Assembly: GCF_036013645.1 (NCBI RefSeq)
Contig: NZ_CP107869.1
Location: 3,224,001 to 3,288,000, forward strand
Reading direction: 5' to 3'
Origin: Streptomyces sp. NBC_00490
GTDB lineage: Bacteria; Actinomycetota; Actinomycetes; Streptomycetales; Streptomycetaceae
DNA length: 64,000 nt
The notes under the pieces were generated by a model, which was given only the letters and a program-made list of their open reading frames with translations, searched no databases and was not told the origin of the DNA. Below, one piece after another: positions 21,592-30,572 of this stretch (positions are counted from its first letter, which is position 1; each line of letters starts with the position of its first letter). Position numbers and translations under genes: made by a program.

Positions 21592-21984
21592 TTACTGATC
21601 CGGGGCGGACACGCCGGAACCGGCGTCCTTGAGCAGCACGTCGACGTCGAAGCAGGTGCGTGCGCCGGTGTGGCAGGCGGCGCCGACCTGGTCGACCTTG
21701 ACCAGCACGGTGTCGGCGTCGCAGTCGAGCGCGACCGACTTGACCCACTGGAAGTGGCCGGAGGTGTCGCCCTTGACCCAGTACTCCTGGCGGCTGCGCG
21801 ACCAGTACGTGCAGCGGCCGGTGGTCAGCGTGCGGTGCAGCGCCTCGTCGTCCATCCAGCCGAGCATCAGCACCTCACCGGTGTCGTACTGCTGGGCGAT
21901 GGCGGGGACGAGCCCGTCGGCGGCGCGCTTGAGGCGGGCGGCGATCTCGGGGTCGAGGTTGCTGGGCGGGGGCGTGCTGGTCAT
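21592..21984 (-). CDS. hisI: Phosphoribosyl-AMP cyclohydrolase
   Basis: Histidine-pathway step three. 130 residues, monofunctional: no HisE domain follows. The metal-binding motifs are [13 protein letters not shown] (Asp ligands) and [12 protein letters not shown] (Cys ligands), and [14 protein letters not shown] and [13 protein letters not shown] are typical. The start is set at MTSTPPP (ATG 21984); another ATG lies three codons upstream (21993), and neither has a strong Shine-Dalgarno. It heads the minus-strand run leading into trpE and is separated from the main his operon by a regulator/exporter pair. Confidence 0.95.
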   Translation of the reverse strand: MTSTPPPSNLDPEIAARLKRAADGLVPAIAQQYDTGEVLMLGWMDDEALHRTLTTGRCTYWSRSRQEYWVKGDTSGHFQWVKSVALDCDADTVLVKVDQVGAACHTGARTCFDVDVLLKDAGSGVSAPDQ

Positions 21985-22067
21985 GGTTGCCATTGTGCCG
22001 CGCGCCAATGACAGGTCTGGCGCGGTGTCCACTGTGCGGACCCGGTGTGCGGTCGTAGGCTGACGGC

Positions 22068-22703
22068 ATGTCGACTTTCGCCAAGCGTGAACGACTTCTG
22101 CTCGCCGATCTTCTGGAGACCGCCGGTCCCGAGGCACCGACCCTGTGCGAGGGCTGGCAGACCCGGGACCTGGCGGCGCACGTGGCGGTGCGCGAGCGCC
22201 GCCCCGACGCCGCCGGGGGTCTGCTCATCAAGCAGCTCGCCTCCCGTCTGGACAAGGCGATGGGAGAGTTCACGGCCAAGCCGTACGAGGAACTGATCCA
22301 GCTGATCCGTACCGGCCCGCCGCGCTTCTCGCCCTTCTCCCTCAAGCAGATCGACGAGGCGTCCAACACGATCGAGTTCTACGTCCACACCGAGGACGTC
22401 CGCCGCGCGCAGCCCGACTGGACCCCGCGCGAGCTCGACCCGGTCTTCCAGGACGCGCTCTGGACGCGTCTGGAGCGCACCGCCCGCCTGATGGGCCGCA
22501 GCGCTCCCACGGGCCTCGTCCTGCGCCGCCCGGACGGCCAGACGGCGGTGGCGCACCGCGGTGCCCCGGTCGTGACGGTGACCGGCGAACCCTCGGAGCT
22601 TCTGCTGTTCCTGTACGGCCGGCACAACGCCGCGCAGGTGGAGGTGGACGGCGACAAGGACGCGATCGCCAAGCTGTACGAGGCGAAGGAGCTGGGGATC
22701 TAG
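22068..22703 (+). CDS. TIGR03085-family DinB/maleylpyruvate isomerase-like protein
   Basis: 211 residues with the mycothiol-dependent maleylpyruvate isomerase N-terminal fold (four-helix DinB-like bundle). The metal-ligand histidines are suggested by [15 protein letters not shown] and by [15 protein letters not shown]; the C-terminus has [13 protein letters not shown]. Members are thought to bind a divalent metal and possibly mycothiol; no reaction is established for this subfamily. It diverges from hisI and its stop lies three bases from the stop of the converging MFS gene, with no hairpin between. Confidence 0.8.
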   Translation: MSTFAKRERLLLADLLETAGPEAPTLCEGWQTRDLAAHVAVRERRPDAAGGLLIKQLASRLDKAMGEFTAKPYEELIQLIRTGPPRFSPFSLKQIDEASNTIEFYVHTEDVRRAQPDWTPRELDPVFQDALWTRLERTARLMGRSAPTGLVLRRPDGQTAVAHRGAPVVTVTGEPSELLLFLYGRHNAAQVEVDGDKDAIAKLYEAKELGI

Positions 22704-22706
22704 GCG

Positions 22707-23957
22707 CTACTTCGGGAGCTCGGCGCGGCGCAGGTCCCTGGCGCACAGGGCCACGACCCCGCCGAGCCCGCAGACCGCCGCGCTGACGGCGAACACGGGG
22801 CCGGTGCCCCACGTCCCGATGGCCGCGGCGGACAGCGGCATGCTCAGCGGGGCGAAGCCCAGGCTCATCAGGCTGGCCACGGCGGTGACCCGGCCCAGGT
22901 AGGCGGGGTCGGACTGGGTCTGCAGCAGGGCCCCGCACATCGCGCCGCTGAGTCCGGCGAGCAGCCCGATCAGCAGGGCTGTGCCGACGGCGACGCCGAT
23001 ACCCGGCGCCTGGGCGAGGGCCCCGATCGCGACCGACCCGGCGATGATCGTGCCCGCCGCCACCCGCCCCGCGTGCGGCAGCCGCCCACGGACGGTGAGC
23101 AGCAGGGCCGCGGCACCCGCGCCGACGCCGAACCCGGCGAGTATCCAGCCCATCCCCGCGGCGCCCCAGCCTCGTTCGTCGGCGAGGAGGGTCAGGCCGA
23201 CGTTGAGGGGGCCGACGAAGCCGAGGTCGCCGAGGGCGATGGCCAGCATCAGCGGGGCGAGGACACGGTGGCCGCGGATGTAGCGCAGGCCGGCCGTCAG
23301 GTCGCTCCAGGCGGTGCCGCGGGTCCCGGGCGTCCCGTCGTCGGCGGGCACCTCCCGTATGCGCACGGAGAGCAGCAGCGGCACGGACACGGCGATCAGC
23401 AGCCCCGCGAGGGCGAACGCCGCCGCCGAGCCGCCGACCGCCACGCCGAGCCCGCCGAGCGGTGCGCCGACGACGCTCGCGAAGCGGATGCCGAGACCTC
23501 GCATGCCCTGCACGCGCGCGAGCTGGTCGCGTGACGTCACGCGCGCGGGGAGGGCGCCCACGGCCGGCACGAACACCGCGTCGACGGCGCCGAAGACCAG
23601 GGCGAGCGCGGCCAGCGGCCACAGGCCCGGGCTGGTGAGGAACAGCAGCGCCGCCACCGCCAGCACCGCCGCGCAGCGCACCACGTCGCTCCCGATGACG
23701 ACCCTGCGCGGCCCGAACCGGTCGGCGATCACTCCCCCGCCCAGCATCAGGACCGCCCGCGGCAGCGCGCTCGCCGACATCACGAGGCCGGCCTGCGAGG
23801 GGCTTCCGGCCTGTACGGCGGCCCAGGACAGGGCGATGTAGTAGACGCTGTCGCCGACCATCGAGGAGGTGTAGGCGGCGAGCCAGCGCAGGACGTTGCC
23901 GTCGCGGTGGGCGGGCCGGGGGGTGACGTCGGGCGCGGAGATGAGCGTGGCGGGCAC
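22707..23957 (-). CDS. MFS exporter
   Basis: 416 residues, about 12 transmembrane helices, with the MFS motif GGVIADRFGPRRVVIGSD between helices 2 and 3. It resembles the enterobactin-exporter-like/drug-efflux branch. The GTG start at 23957 is preceded by GAGAGGA, 14 bases after the stop of the ArsR-type regulator gene, so the two form an operon. The substrate is unknown, and efflux is inferred from the family and its regulator. Confidence 0.88.
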   Translation of the reverse strand: MPATLISAPDVTPRPAHRDGNVLRWLAAYTSSMVGDSVYYIALSWAAVQAGSPSQAGLVMSASALPRAVLMLGGGVIADRFGPRRVVIGSDVVRCAAVLAVAALLFLTSPGLWPLAALALVFGAVDAVFVPAVGALPARVTSRDQLARVQGMRGLGIRFASVVGAPLGGLGVAVGGSAAAFALAGLLIAVSVPLLLSVRIREVPADDGTPGTRGTAWSDLTAGLRYIRGHRVLAPLMLAIALGDLGFVGPLNVGLTLLADERGWGAAGMGWILAGFGVGAGAAALLLTVRGRLPHAGRVAAGTIIAGSVAIGALAQAPGIGVAVGTALLIGLLAGLSGAMCGALLQTQSDPAYLGRVTAVASLMSLGFAPLSMPLSAAAIGTWGTGPVFAVSAAVCGLGGVVALCARDLRRAELPK

Positions 23958-23971
23958 GGAACCGGGTCCTC

Positions 23972-24562
23972 TCAGGCGCGGAAGGGGAACGCGTACGTGT
24001 GCACCGCGACGTTCTCGCGGCCCTCGGTGTCGCCCGCGGCGTCGGCGGCCCGGCCCCGCTCGTCGAACTGGTGCAGGAGCGCGAGCATCTCCTTGTTCAG
24101 CTCGGCCAGTTCGTCCGCGGTGAGGCGCAGTGCCGCCTCGGAGGACTCGGCCGCCCGGTTCCACTCGTGGCTCCAGTGGGCGCGTTCGTCGAGCCAGCGG
24201 CGGTACATGTCCATGCGCTGCTCGGCGAAGAGCCTGCTGGCCGCGGTGTGCGCGGCCGCTTCCTCGGGGGCGTCGCGGAAGTCCTCGTCGCGGATGCTCA
24301 CGCCGTCCGAGGCGGGCTGCCACCACCTCTCCCGGCCGTCCGCGCTCTGCGGCCGGGCCTCTTCGATCAGGCCGTGCTCGGCGAGCTTGCGCAGGTGGTA
24401 GCTGACCAGCGAGACGGCCTCGTCGACCGCCTCGGCCAGCTGTGAGGCGGTCGCGACGCGGGCCAGGGTCAGATTCCGGTACAGCCTCATCCGCAGCGGG
24501 TGCGCGAGCGCCTTGAGGGTGCCCACGTCCGTGATCCGCCGGTCCCGTTCCTTGCCTGTCAT
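23972..24562 (-). CDS. ArsR-type winged-helix transcriptional regulator
   Basis: 196 residues. The winged helix-turn-helix occupies about residues 12–85: LKALAHPLRMRLYRNLTLA, ATASQLAEAVDEAVSLVSYH (recognition helix), LRKLAEHGLIEEA. No ArsR metal-binding cysteines are present, so it is likely a ligand-binding or other kind of sensor; the C-terminal half is helical with many Glu and Trp residues. GGAGG precedes the ATG. It is the first gene of a pair with the MFS exporter, and a large palindrome just upstream is a likely autoregulatory operator. Confidence 0.85.
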   Translation of the reverse strand: MTGKERDRRITDVGTLKALAHPLRMRLYRNLTLARVATASQLAEAVDEAVSLVSYHLRKLAEHGLIEEARPQSADGRERWWQPASDGVSIRDEDFRDAPEEAAAHTAASRLFAEQRMDMYRRWLDERAHWSHEWNRAAESSEAALRLTADELAELNKEMLALLHQFDERGRAADAAGDTEGRENVAVHTYAFPFRA

Positions 24563-24575
24563 GCCTCCACCGTAG

Positions 24576-24625
24576 ATACGAAAGAAAAGTTGCGCAATGA
24601 ATTTTGCGCAACTTCTCTTTCGCAT
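24576..24625. promoter_or_regulatory. Long palindromic operator candidate for the ArsR-type regulator
   Basis: Two 22-base arms that match at 20 positions, with a 6-base spacer (TGAATT): ATACGAAAGAAAAGTTGCGC then AA on the left, and the complement on the right. The core is AAGTTGCGCAA. It begins 13 bases upstream of the regulator start. It is far more A+T rich than its surroundings, as expected for a promoter/operator; a hairpin terminator role is less likely because a separate terminator follows at 24636. Confidence 0.7.
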
Positions 24626-24635
24626 CTGTCCACAA

Positions 24636-24668
24636 GTAAGCCCCGGCCACCAGGTGCCCGGGGCTTAC
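24636..24668 (-). terminator. Terminator after hisF
   Basis: GTAAGCCCCGG, 11 loop bases, CCGGGGCTTAC: perfect 11-bp stem starting 18 bases past the hisF stop. Confidence 0.85.
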
Positions 24669-24686
24669 CTCAACGCCTCACACACG

Positions 24687-25442
24687 TCACCGCACGGGGT
24701 GTCCGGCCCCTCGCAGCGCGTCCTTCACCTCGCCGATCCGCAGATCCCCGAAGTGGAAGACCGAAGCCGCCAGCACCGCGTCCGCCCCCGCCTCGATGGC
24801 CGGAGCGAAGTCGGCGAGCCTGCCCGCGCCGCCGGAGGCGATCACCGGAACCGTCACGTGCTTGCGGACGGCGGCGATCATCTCCAGGTCGTAGCCGTCC
24901 TTCGTGCCGTCCGCGTCCATCGAGTTGAGCAGGATCTCGCCCGCGCCCAGCTCGGCGGCCCGGTGCGCCCACTCGACGGCGTCGATGCCGGTGCCCTTGC
25001 GGCCGCCGTGGGTGGTGACCTCGAAGGTGCCCTCGGGAGTGCGCCGCGCGTCCACCGACAGCACCAGGACCTGGCGCCCGAACCGCTCCGCGATCTCCTT
25101 GATCAGCTCGGGGCGCGTGATGGCGGCCGTGTTGACGCCCACCTTGTCCGCGCCGGCCCGCAGCAGCTTGTCCACGTCCTCGGCGGTGCGCACGCCGCCG
25201 CCGACGGTCAGCGGGATGAAGACCTGCTCGGCGGTGCGGCGCACCACGTCGTAGGTGGTCTCGCGGTTGCCCGACGAGGCGGTGATGTCCAGGAACGTCA
25301 GCTCGTCGGCGCCCTCGGCGTCGTACACCTTGGCCATCTCGACGGGGTCGCCCGCGTCGCGCAGGTTCTGGAAGTTGACGCCCTTGACGACCCGGCCGTT
25401 GTCCACGTCCAGGCAGGGGATGACTCGTACGGCGAGGGTCAT
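24687..25442 (-). CDS. hisF: Imidazole glycerol phosphate synthase, cyclase subunit
   Basis: With HisH it converts PRFAR and ammonia to imidazole glycerol phosphate and AICAR. 251-residue TIM barrel; catalytic Asp residues are in [16 protein letters not shown] (near 12) and [16 protein letters not shown] (near 131), and phosphate loops include [11 protein letters not shown] and [10 protein letters not shown]. Its ATG overlaps the stop of the RidA-family gene (ATGA). It is the last gene of the main his operon, with a terminator after it. Confidence 0.98.
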   Translation of the reverse strand: MTLAVRVIPCLDVDNGRVVKGVNFQNLRDAGDPVEMAKVYDAEGADELTFLDITASSGNRETTYDVVRRTAEQVFIPLTVGGGVRTAEDVDKLLRAGADKVGVNTAAITRPELIKEIAERFGRQVLVLSVDARRTPEGTFEVTTHGGRKGTGIDAVEWAHRAAELGAGEILLNSMDADGTKDGYDLEMIAAVRKHVTVPVIASGGAGRLADFAPAIEAGADAVLAASVFHFGDLRIGEVKDALRGAGHPVR

Positions 25443-25849
25443 GCGGACACTCCGGGTTCTCCGCCGGAGCGGAATGCCTCCACCTCGACCTCGACGACCA
25501 GGCTGGGGTCCACGAAGCCGGAGACGATGATCATGGATGCGGCGGGCCGGACGGCGTCGAACAGCTCCTTGTGAGCGCGTCCGACCTCCTCCACGTCCCG
25601 GCCGTGGGTGAGGTACATGCGCGTCCGCACGACGTCCGCCGGGCCGAGTCCCAACTGCTCCAGCGCCGCGAACGCGACCTTGAAGGAGTTGATCGCCTGC
25701 TCGTACGGATCGCCCGCGGCGATCTCACCGTCCACGATCGACGTGCAGCCGGAGACCAGCACCAGGCCGTTGGGCAGCTCCACCGCGCGGGAGTACCCGA
25801 AGGCCTCCTCCCAGGGCGCGCCGGTCGAAACGCGTCGCAGATCGCTCAC
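25439..25849 (-). CDS. RidA-family protein in the his operon
   Basis: 136 residues of the RidA/YjgF/UK114 family, trimeric enamine/imine deaminases. The family strand [19 protein letters not shown], the linker [20 protein letters not shown], the catalytic-type Arg in [13 protein letters not shown], and the end [20 protein letters not shown] are visible. It sits between priA and hisF with start/stop overlaps at both ends (GTGA at 25846–25849 and ATGA at 25439–25442), so it is fully built into the operon. It could remove reactive enamine intermediates; its job in histidine synthesis is inference. Confidence 0.9.
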   Translation of the reverse strand: MSDLRRVSTGAPWEEAFGYSRAVELPNGLVLVSGCTSIVDGEIAAGDPYEQAINSFKVAFAALEQLGLGPADVVRTRMYLTHGRDVEEVGRAHKELFDAVRPAASMIIVSGFVDPSLVVEVEVEAFRSGGEPGVSA

Positions 25850-26583
25850 TCGGCCACCGCCTCCAGTGCCTCTTCCAGGGTGAACGCCTTCGCGTACAGG
25901 GCCTTCCCGACGATGGAGCCCTCGACACCGAGGGGTACCAGCTCGGCGATCGCCCGCAGGTCGTCCAGCGACGAGACCCCGCCGGAGGCCACGACCGGCC
26001 GGTCGGTGGCCGCGCAGACGTTGCGGAGCAGCTCCAGGTTCGGGCCCTGCAGCGTGCCGTCCTTCGCGATGTCCGTGACGACGTACCGCGCGCAGCCCTC
26101 CTTGTCGAGGCGCTCCAGCGTCTCGTAGAGGTCGCCGCCGTCGCGGGTCCAGCCGCGGCCCTTGAGCGTGGTGCCGCGTACGTCCAGGCCGACGGCGATC
26201 TTGTCGCCGTGTTCGGCGATGACCTTGGCGACCCACTCGGGGGTCTCCAGCGCGGCGGTGCCGAGGTTCACGCGGGTGCAGCCGGTGGCGAGGGCCGCCG
26301 CGAGGGAGGCGTCGTCGCGGATGCCGCCGGACAGCTCCACCTTGATGTCCATGGCCTCGGTGACCTGGCGGACCAGGTCCCGGTTGTCGCCGGTGCCGAA
26401 CGCGGCGTCCAGGTCGACCAGGTGCAGCCACTCGGCGCCCGCCCGCTGCCAGGCGAGGGCGGCCTCCAGCGGGGAGCCGTACGAGGTCTCCGTGCCGGAC
26501 TCGCCGTGCACGAGACGGACGGCCTGGCCGTCACGGACGTCGACGGCGGGCAGGAGTTCGAGCCGTGCGGGGTTCGAAGGCAT
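25846..26583 (-). CDS. priA: Bifunctional ProFAR/PRA isomerase PriA
   Basis: In actinobacteria this TIM-barrel enzyme catalyses both the HisA and the TrpF isomerisations, and no separate trpF is seen here. 245 residues. [20 protein letters not shown] carries the N-terminal catalytic Asp, [22 protein letters not shown] is the PriA-type loop with Trp, and [19 protein letters not shown] carries the second Asp. Its ATG overlaps the hisH stop by one base and its stop overlaps the RidA-family start. It joins the trp and his pathways. Confidence 0.97.
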   Translation of the reverse strand: MPSNPARLELLPAVDVRDGQAVRLVHGESGTETSYGSPLEAALAWQRAGAEWLHLVDLDAAFGTGDNRDLVRQVTEAMDIKVELSGGIRDDASLAAALATGCTRVNLGTAALETPEWVAKVIAEHGDKIAVGLDVRGTTLKGRGWTRDGGDLYETLERLDKEGCARYVVTDIAKDGTLQGPNLELLRNVCAATDRPVVASGGVSSLDDLRAIAELVPLGVEGSIVGKALYAKAFTLEEALEAVAE

Positions 26584-27227
26584 CAGAGGGTTCCGATCCA
26601 GTTGTTCAGCAGCTGCGCACCGGCGTCGCCGGACTTCTCGGGGTGGAACTGCGTGGCCCACAGGGCGCCGTTCTCCACGGCGGCCACGAAGGGCTTGCCG
26701 TGCGTGGACCAGGTCACGAGCGGTGCCCGCATCGCCGGGTTCGAGGTCTCCAGGGTCCAGTCGTGGACGGCGTAGGAGTGCACGAAGTAGAAGCGGGCGT
26801 CCGCGTCCAGGCCGGCGAACAGCTGGGAGCCGGCCGGCGCGTCCACGGTGTTCCAGCCCATGTGGGGCACGATGTCGGCCTGGAGCGGCTCGACCGAGCC
26901 GGGCCACTCGTCGACGCCCTCGGTCTCCACGCCGTGTTCGATGCCGCGCGCGAAGAGGATCTGCATGCCGACGCAGATGCCCATGACCGGGCGCCCGCCG
27001 GAGAGCCGGCGGTCGATGATCCAGTCGCCGCGGGCCTCCTTGAGGCCCTTCATGCAGCTGGCGAAGGCGCCGACGCCGGGCACCAGCAGGCCGTCGGCGT
27101 TCATGGCCTTGTCGTAGTCACGCGTTATCTCGACCTCGGCCCCGGTGCGGGCGAGGGCCCGTTCGGCGGAACGGACGTTGCCGAAGCCGTAGTCGAAGAC
27201 GACTACCTTCTTGGCGGACGCGCTCAA
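26583..27227 (-). CDS. hisH: Imidazole glycerol phosphate synthase, glutaminase subunit
   Basis: Supplies ammonia from glutamine to HisF. 214 residues. The nucleophile Cys is in [10 protein letters not shown] and the His–Glu pair in [24 protein letters not shown] is typical. The start is read as TTG at 27227: GGAGGT lies six bases before it, and TTG overlaps the stop of the small membrane protein gene (TTGA). A GTG at 27233 is an in-frame alternative but would leave no spacing from the Shine-Dalgarno. Confidence 0.95.
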   Translation of the reverse strand: MSASAKKVVVFDYGFGNVRSAERALARTGAEVEITRDYDKAMNADGLLVPGVGAFASCMKGLKEARGDWIIDRRLSGGRPVMGICVGMQILFARGIEHGVETEGVDEWPGSVEPLQADIVPHMGWNTVDAPAGSQLFAGLDADARFYFVHSYAVHDWTLETSNPAMRAPLVTWSTHGKPFVAAVENGALWATQFHPEKSGDAGAQLLNNWIGTL

Positions 27228-27388
27228 CTCCACACCTCCAGCCTCATGACGCCGGCGACGAGACACATCGCGGCGCCGATGGAGAGCAGCACGATGAGCT
27301 GCTTGGGCATGCCCTGTTTGACGAAGGAGTAGATCCCGCCGGCCAGGAAGAGGCCGACGACGATCAGGACGGTCGACAGCCCGTTCAC
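27224..27388 (-). CDS. Small membrane protein embedded in the his operon
   Basis: A 54-residue ORF between hisB and his[21 protein letters not shown], a short basic loop with [10 protein letters not shown], then [20 protein letters not shown] and the tail EVWS. Two transmembrane helices are clear. The GTG start overlaps the hisB stop (GTGA) and its TGA overlaps the hisH TTG start (TTGA), exactly the coupling used by the other his genes, which strongly supports that it is real. I know no function; it resembles small two-helix proteins noted in streptomycete his clusters. Confidence 0.85.
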   Translation of the reverse strand: MNGLSTVLIVVGLFLAGGIYSFVKQGMPKQLIVLLSIGAAMCLVAGVMRLEVWS

Positions 27389-27978
27389 AGCGCGCCCTTC
27401 GTGGACGGGAGGATGCCGGCCGCGCGCGGGTCACGCTCGCAGGCGTAGCGCAGGGCCCGGGCCAGCGCCTTGAACTGGCACTCCACGATGTGGTGCGCGT
27501 TGCGACCGTACGGCACGTGCACGTGCAGCGCGATCTGGGCCTGGGCGACGAAGGACTCCAGGATGTGCCGGGTCATCGTGGTGTCGTACTCGCCGATCAT
27601 CGGCGCCATCTTCTCGGGCTCGGTGTGCACGAGGTAGGGGCGGCCGGACAGGTCGACGGTGACCTGGGCGAGGGACTCGTCCAGCGGGACCGTGCAGTTG
27701 CCGAAGCGGTAGATGCCGACCTTGTCGCCGAGCGCCTGCTTGAAGGCGGCGCCGAGGGCGAGGGCGCTGTCCTCGATGGTGTGGTGCGAGTCGATGTGCA
27801 GATCGCCCTCGGTCTTCACGGTCAGGTCGAACAGACCGTGGCGGCCGAGCTGGTCGAGCATGTGGTCGTAGAAGCCGACACCTGTCGACACATCGACCTT
27901 GCCGGACCCGTCGAGGTCGATCTCGACGAGGACCGAGGTCTCCTTGGTCACCCGCTCTACGCGGCCTACGCGGCTCAT
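27385..27978 (-). CDS. hisB: Imidazoleglycerol-phosphate dehydratase
   Basis: Mn2+ enzyme making imidazole-acetol phosphate; monofunctional, without a HisN-type phosphatase domain. 197 residues. The two metal-binding histidine motifs are present: [18 protein letters not shown] (here [15 protein letters not shown]) and [16 protein letters not shown], along with [13 protein letters not shown]. Its ATG overlaps the hisC stop, and its own stop overlaps the small membrane protein start. Confidence 0.98.
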   Translation of the reverse strand: MSRVGRVERVTKETSVLVEIDLDGSGKVDVSTGVGFYDHMLDQLGRHGLFDLTVKTEGDLHIDSHHTIEDSALALGAAFKQALGDKVGIYRFGNCTVPLDESLAQVTVDLSGRPYLVHTEPEKMAPMIGEYDTTMTRHILESFVAQAQIALHVHVPYGRNAHHIVECQFKALARALRYACERDPRAAGILPSTKGAL

Positions 27979-29081
27979 GCGCTCTGCTCCTTCTTCAGTT
28001 CACGGACCGCGTCGAGGAACGCGTCGTTCTCTTCGGGGGTTCCGGCGCTGACCCGCAGCCAGCCCGGCACTCCGTTGTCCCGGACCAGGACACCCCGGTC
28101 GAGGATCTTCTGCCACACGGTGTGGGAGTCGTCGAACCGCCCGAACTGCACGAAGTTGGCGTCCGACGCCGTGACCTCGTATCCGGCCGCCAGCAGTTCG
28201 GCGACCAGCCGGTCCCGCTCCGCCTTCAGCTGCTCGACGTACTTCAGCAGCGTGTCGGTGTGCTCCAGCGCGGCCAGGGCGGTCGCCTGGGTGATCGACG
28301 ACAGGTGGTAGGGCAGTCGTACGAGCTGTACGGCGTCGACGACCGCCGGGTGCGCGGCGAGGTAGCCGAGGCGCAGGCCGGCCGCGCCGAAGGCCTTCGA
28401 CATCGTCCGGGAGACGACGAGATTCGGCCGGCCTTCGATCAGCGGCAGCAGCGAGGCGCCGTGGCTGAACTCGATGTACGCCTCGTCGACCACGACCAGC
28501 GAGGGCTTGGCGGCCTGCGCGGCCTCGTACAGGGCGAGGACCGTCTCGGCCGGGACCGCGGTGCCGGTGGGGTTGTTGGGGGTGGTGACGAAGACGACGT
28601 CCGGCCGGTTCTCGGCGATCGCCTTCTCGGCGGCGGCGAGGTCGATCGTGAAGTCCTCGTTGCGCGGACCGGAGATCCAGCCGGTGCCGGTGCCGCGCGA
28701 GATGAGCCCGTGCATCGAGTACGACGGCTCGAAGCCGATCGCGGTGCGGCCCGGCCCGCCGAAGGTCTGCAACAGCTGCTGGATGACCTCGTTGGAGCCG
28801 TTCGCGGCCCACACGTTGGCCAGGCCCACCTCGTGACCGGACGTGTCCGTCAGGTACTTGGCGAGCCGCGTGCGCAGTTCCACGGCGTCCCGGTCCGGGT
28901 AGCGGTTGAGGTTCCGGGCGGCCTCACGGACCCGCTCGGTGATGCGCTCGACCAGCGGTTCGGGCAGCGGGTAGGGGTTCTCGTTGGTGTTCAGCCGTAC
29001 GGGGACGTCCAACTGGGGCGCGCCGTAGGGGGACTTGCCGCGCAGCTCGTCCCGTACGGGGAGATCGTCGATGCCGGTCAC
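27975..29081 (-). CDS. hisC: Histidinol-phosphate aminotransferase
   Basis: PLP-dependent fold-type I aminotransferase, 368 residues. [14 protein letters not shown] at the N-terminus, [38 protein letters not shown] (PLP Asp) and [17 protein letters not shown] (PLP Lys) are all present. The GTG start at 29081 overlaps the hisD stop (GTGA) and the stop overlaps the hisB start. Confidence 0.98.
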   Translation of the reverse strand: MTGIDDLPVRDELRGKSPYGAPQLDVPVRLNTNENPYPLPEPLVERITERVREAARNLNRYPDRDAVELRTRLAKYLTDTSGHEVGLANVWAANGSNEVIQQLLQTFGGPGRTAIGFEPSYSMHGLISRGTGTGWISGPRNEDFTIDLAAAEKAIAENRPDVVFVTTPNNPTGTAVPAETVLALYEAAQAAKPSLVVVDEAYIEFSHGASLLPLIEGRPNLVVSRTMSKAFGAAGLRLGYLAAHPAVVDAVQLVRLPYHLSSITQATALAALEHTDTLLKYVEQLKAERDRLVAELLAAGYEVTASDANFVQFGRFDDSHTVWQKILDRGVLVRDNGVPGWLRVSAGTPEENDAFLDAVRELKKEQSA

Positions 29082-30403
29082 TTGCTCTCGGGAACCTTCC
29101 ATCCGAACCGCGCCTTGATCGCCGCCCCGTGGGCCGGCAGGTCTTCCGCCTCCGCCAGCGTCACCACGTGATGCGCCACGTCGGCCAGCGCTTCCTTCGA
29201 GTAGTCGACGATGTGGATGCCCCGGAGGAAGGACTGCACCGACAGCCCGGAGGAGTGGCAGGCGCAGCCGCCGGTGGGCAGGACGTGGTTGGACCCGGCG
29301 GCGTAGTCGCCGAGGGACACGGGAGCCCAGGGGCCGATGAAGACCGCGCCGGCGTTGCGGACCCGCTCGGCGACCGCGGTGGCGTCGGCGGTCTGGATCT
29401 CCAGGTGCTCGGCGCCGTAGGCGTTGACGACCCGCAGTCCCTCGTCGATGCCGTCGACGAGGACGATCGCGGACTGCCGGCCCTTGAGGGCGGGGACGAT
29501 CCGGTCGTCGATGTGCTTGCTGGCCGCGACCTGCGGCTCCAGTTCCTTCTCGACCGCGTCCGCGAGCGCGACGGAGTCGGTGACCAGGACGGCCGCCGCG
29601 AGCGGGTCGTGCTCGGCCTGGCTGATCAGGTCGGAGGCGACGTGCACCGGGTCGGCGGTGTCGTCCGCGAGGATCGCGATCTCGGTCGGGCCCGCCTCGG
29701 CGTCGATGCCGATCTTGCCGGTGAAGTAGCGCTTGGCCGCGGCCACCCAGATGTTGCCGGGGCCGGTGACCATGGTGGTGGGCGCGCAGGACTCGGTGCC
29801 GTAGGCGAACATCGCGACGGCGGTCGCGCCACCGGCGGCGTACACCTCGTCGACGCCGAGCAGCGCGCACGCGGCGAGGATCGTCGGGTGCGGGAGGCCG
29901 CCGAAGTCGGCCTGCGCCGGGGAGGCGAGGGCGAGGGACTCGACGCCGGCCTCCTGGGCCGGGACGACGTTCATGATCACGGAGGACGGGTAGACGGCCC
30001 GTCCGCCGGGCGCGTACAGCCCGACCCGGTCGACCGGCACCCACTTCTCGGTGACGGAACCGCCGGGCACGACCTGGGTCGTGTGGGTGCTGCGACGCTG
30101 CGCGCGGTGGACGAGGCGGGCGCGGCGGATGGACTCCTCGAGGGCCGCGCGCACGGCCGGGTCGAGGGATTCCAGCGCGTCGCTGATGGCCTGGGCCGGG
30201 ACCCGTACGGAATCCAGCCGCACGCCGTCGAACTTCTCGGCGAAGTCGATCAGCGCCGCGTCGCCCCGATGATGCACGGCCTCGCAGATCGGACGCACCT
30301 TCTCCAGGGCGGCCGAGACGTCGAAGTCGGCTCGGGGCAGCAGGTCGCGCAGGGCGGGGCCCTCGGGGAGGGCGTCGCCGCGCAGATCGATTCGGGAGAT
30401 CAC
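29078..30403 (-). CDS. hisD: Histidinol dehydrogenase
   Basis: NAD-dependent Zn2+ enzyme for the last two histidine steps. 441 residues. [50 protein letters not shown] and [15 protein letters not shown] (with the Gln/His zinc ligands), and [13 protein letters not shown] are typical. GTG start at 30403. First gene of the main his operon; its promoter must lie in the 170-base divergent gap with the plus-strand gene at 30573. Confidence 0.98.
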   Translation of the reverse strand: MISRIDLRGDALPEGPALRDLLPRADFDVSAALEKVRPICEAVHHRGDAALIDFAEKFDGVRLDSVRVPAQAISDALESLDPAVRAALEESIRRARLVHRAQRRSTHTTQVVPGGSVTEKWVPVDRVGLYAPGGRAVYPSSVIMNVVPAQEAGVESLALASPAQADFGGLPHPTILAACALLGVDEVYAAGGATAVAMFAYGTESCAPTTMVTGPGNIWVAAAKRYFTGKIGIDAEAGPTEIAILADDTADPVHVASDLISQAEHDPLAAAVLVTDSVALADAVEKELEPQVAASKHIDDRIVPALKGRQSAIVLVDGIDEGLRVVNAYGAEHLEIQTADATAVAERVRNAGAVFIGPWAPVSLGDYAAGSNHVLPTGGCACHSSGLSVQSFLRGIHIVDYSKEALADVAHHVVTLAEAEDLPAHGAAIKARFGWKVPESK

Positions 30404-30572
30404 GGGGTCAATTCTCTCAGACCGCGGTTCGGCGTCGTTCGGGCATTCCAGTGGCTGATACGCAACCTGGAAGATCCCCCTCACGTCTAGCGTTCAGGGC
30501 GTCACCGAGCGGGCATGACCAGCATGAACAGTTGTGCGAAACAAGTGAGCGACGGAGAGGGACGGAACAGTC

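Noticed and set aside
21581..21600. Trp-rich leader peptide/attenuator in front of trpE
   Set aside because: hisI ends 11 bases before trpE, leaving no room. The gap before trpC also lacks a run of Trp codons in any short frame with a ribosome site.
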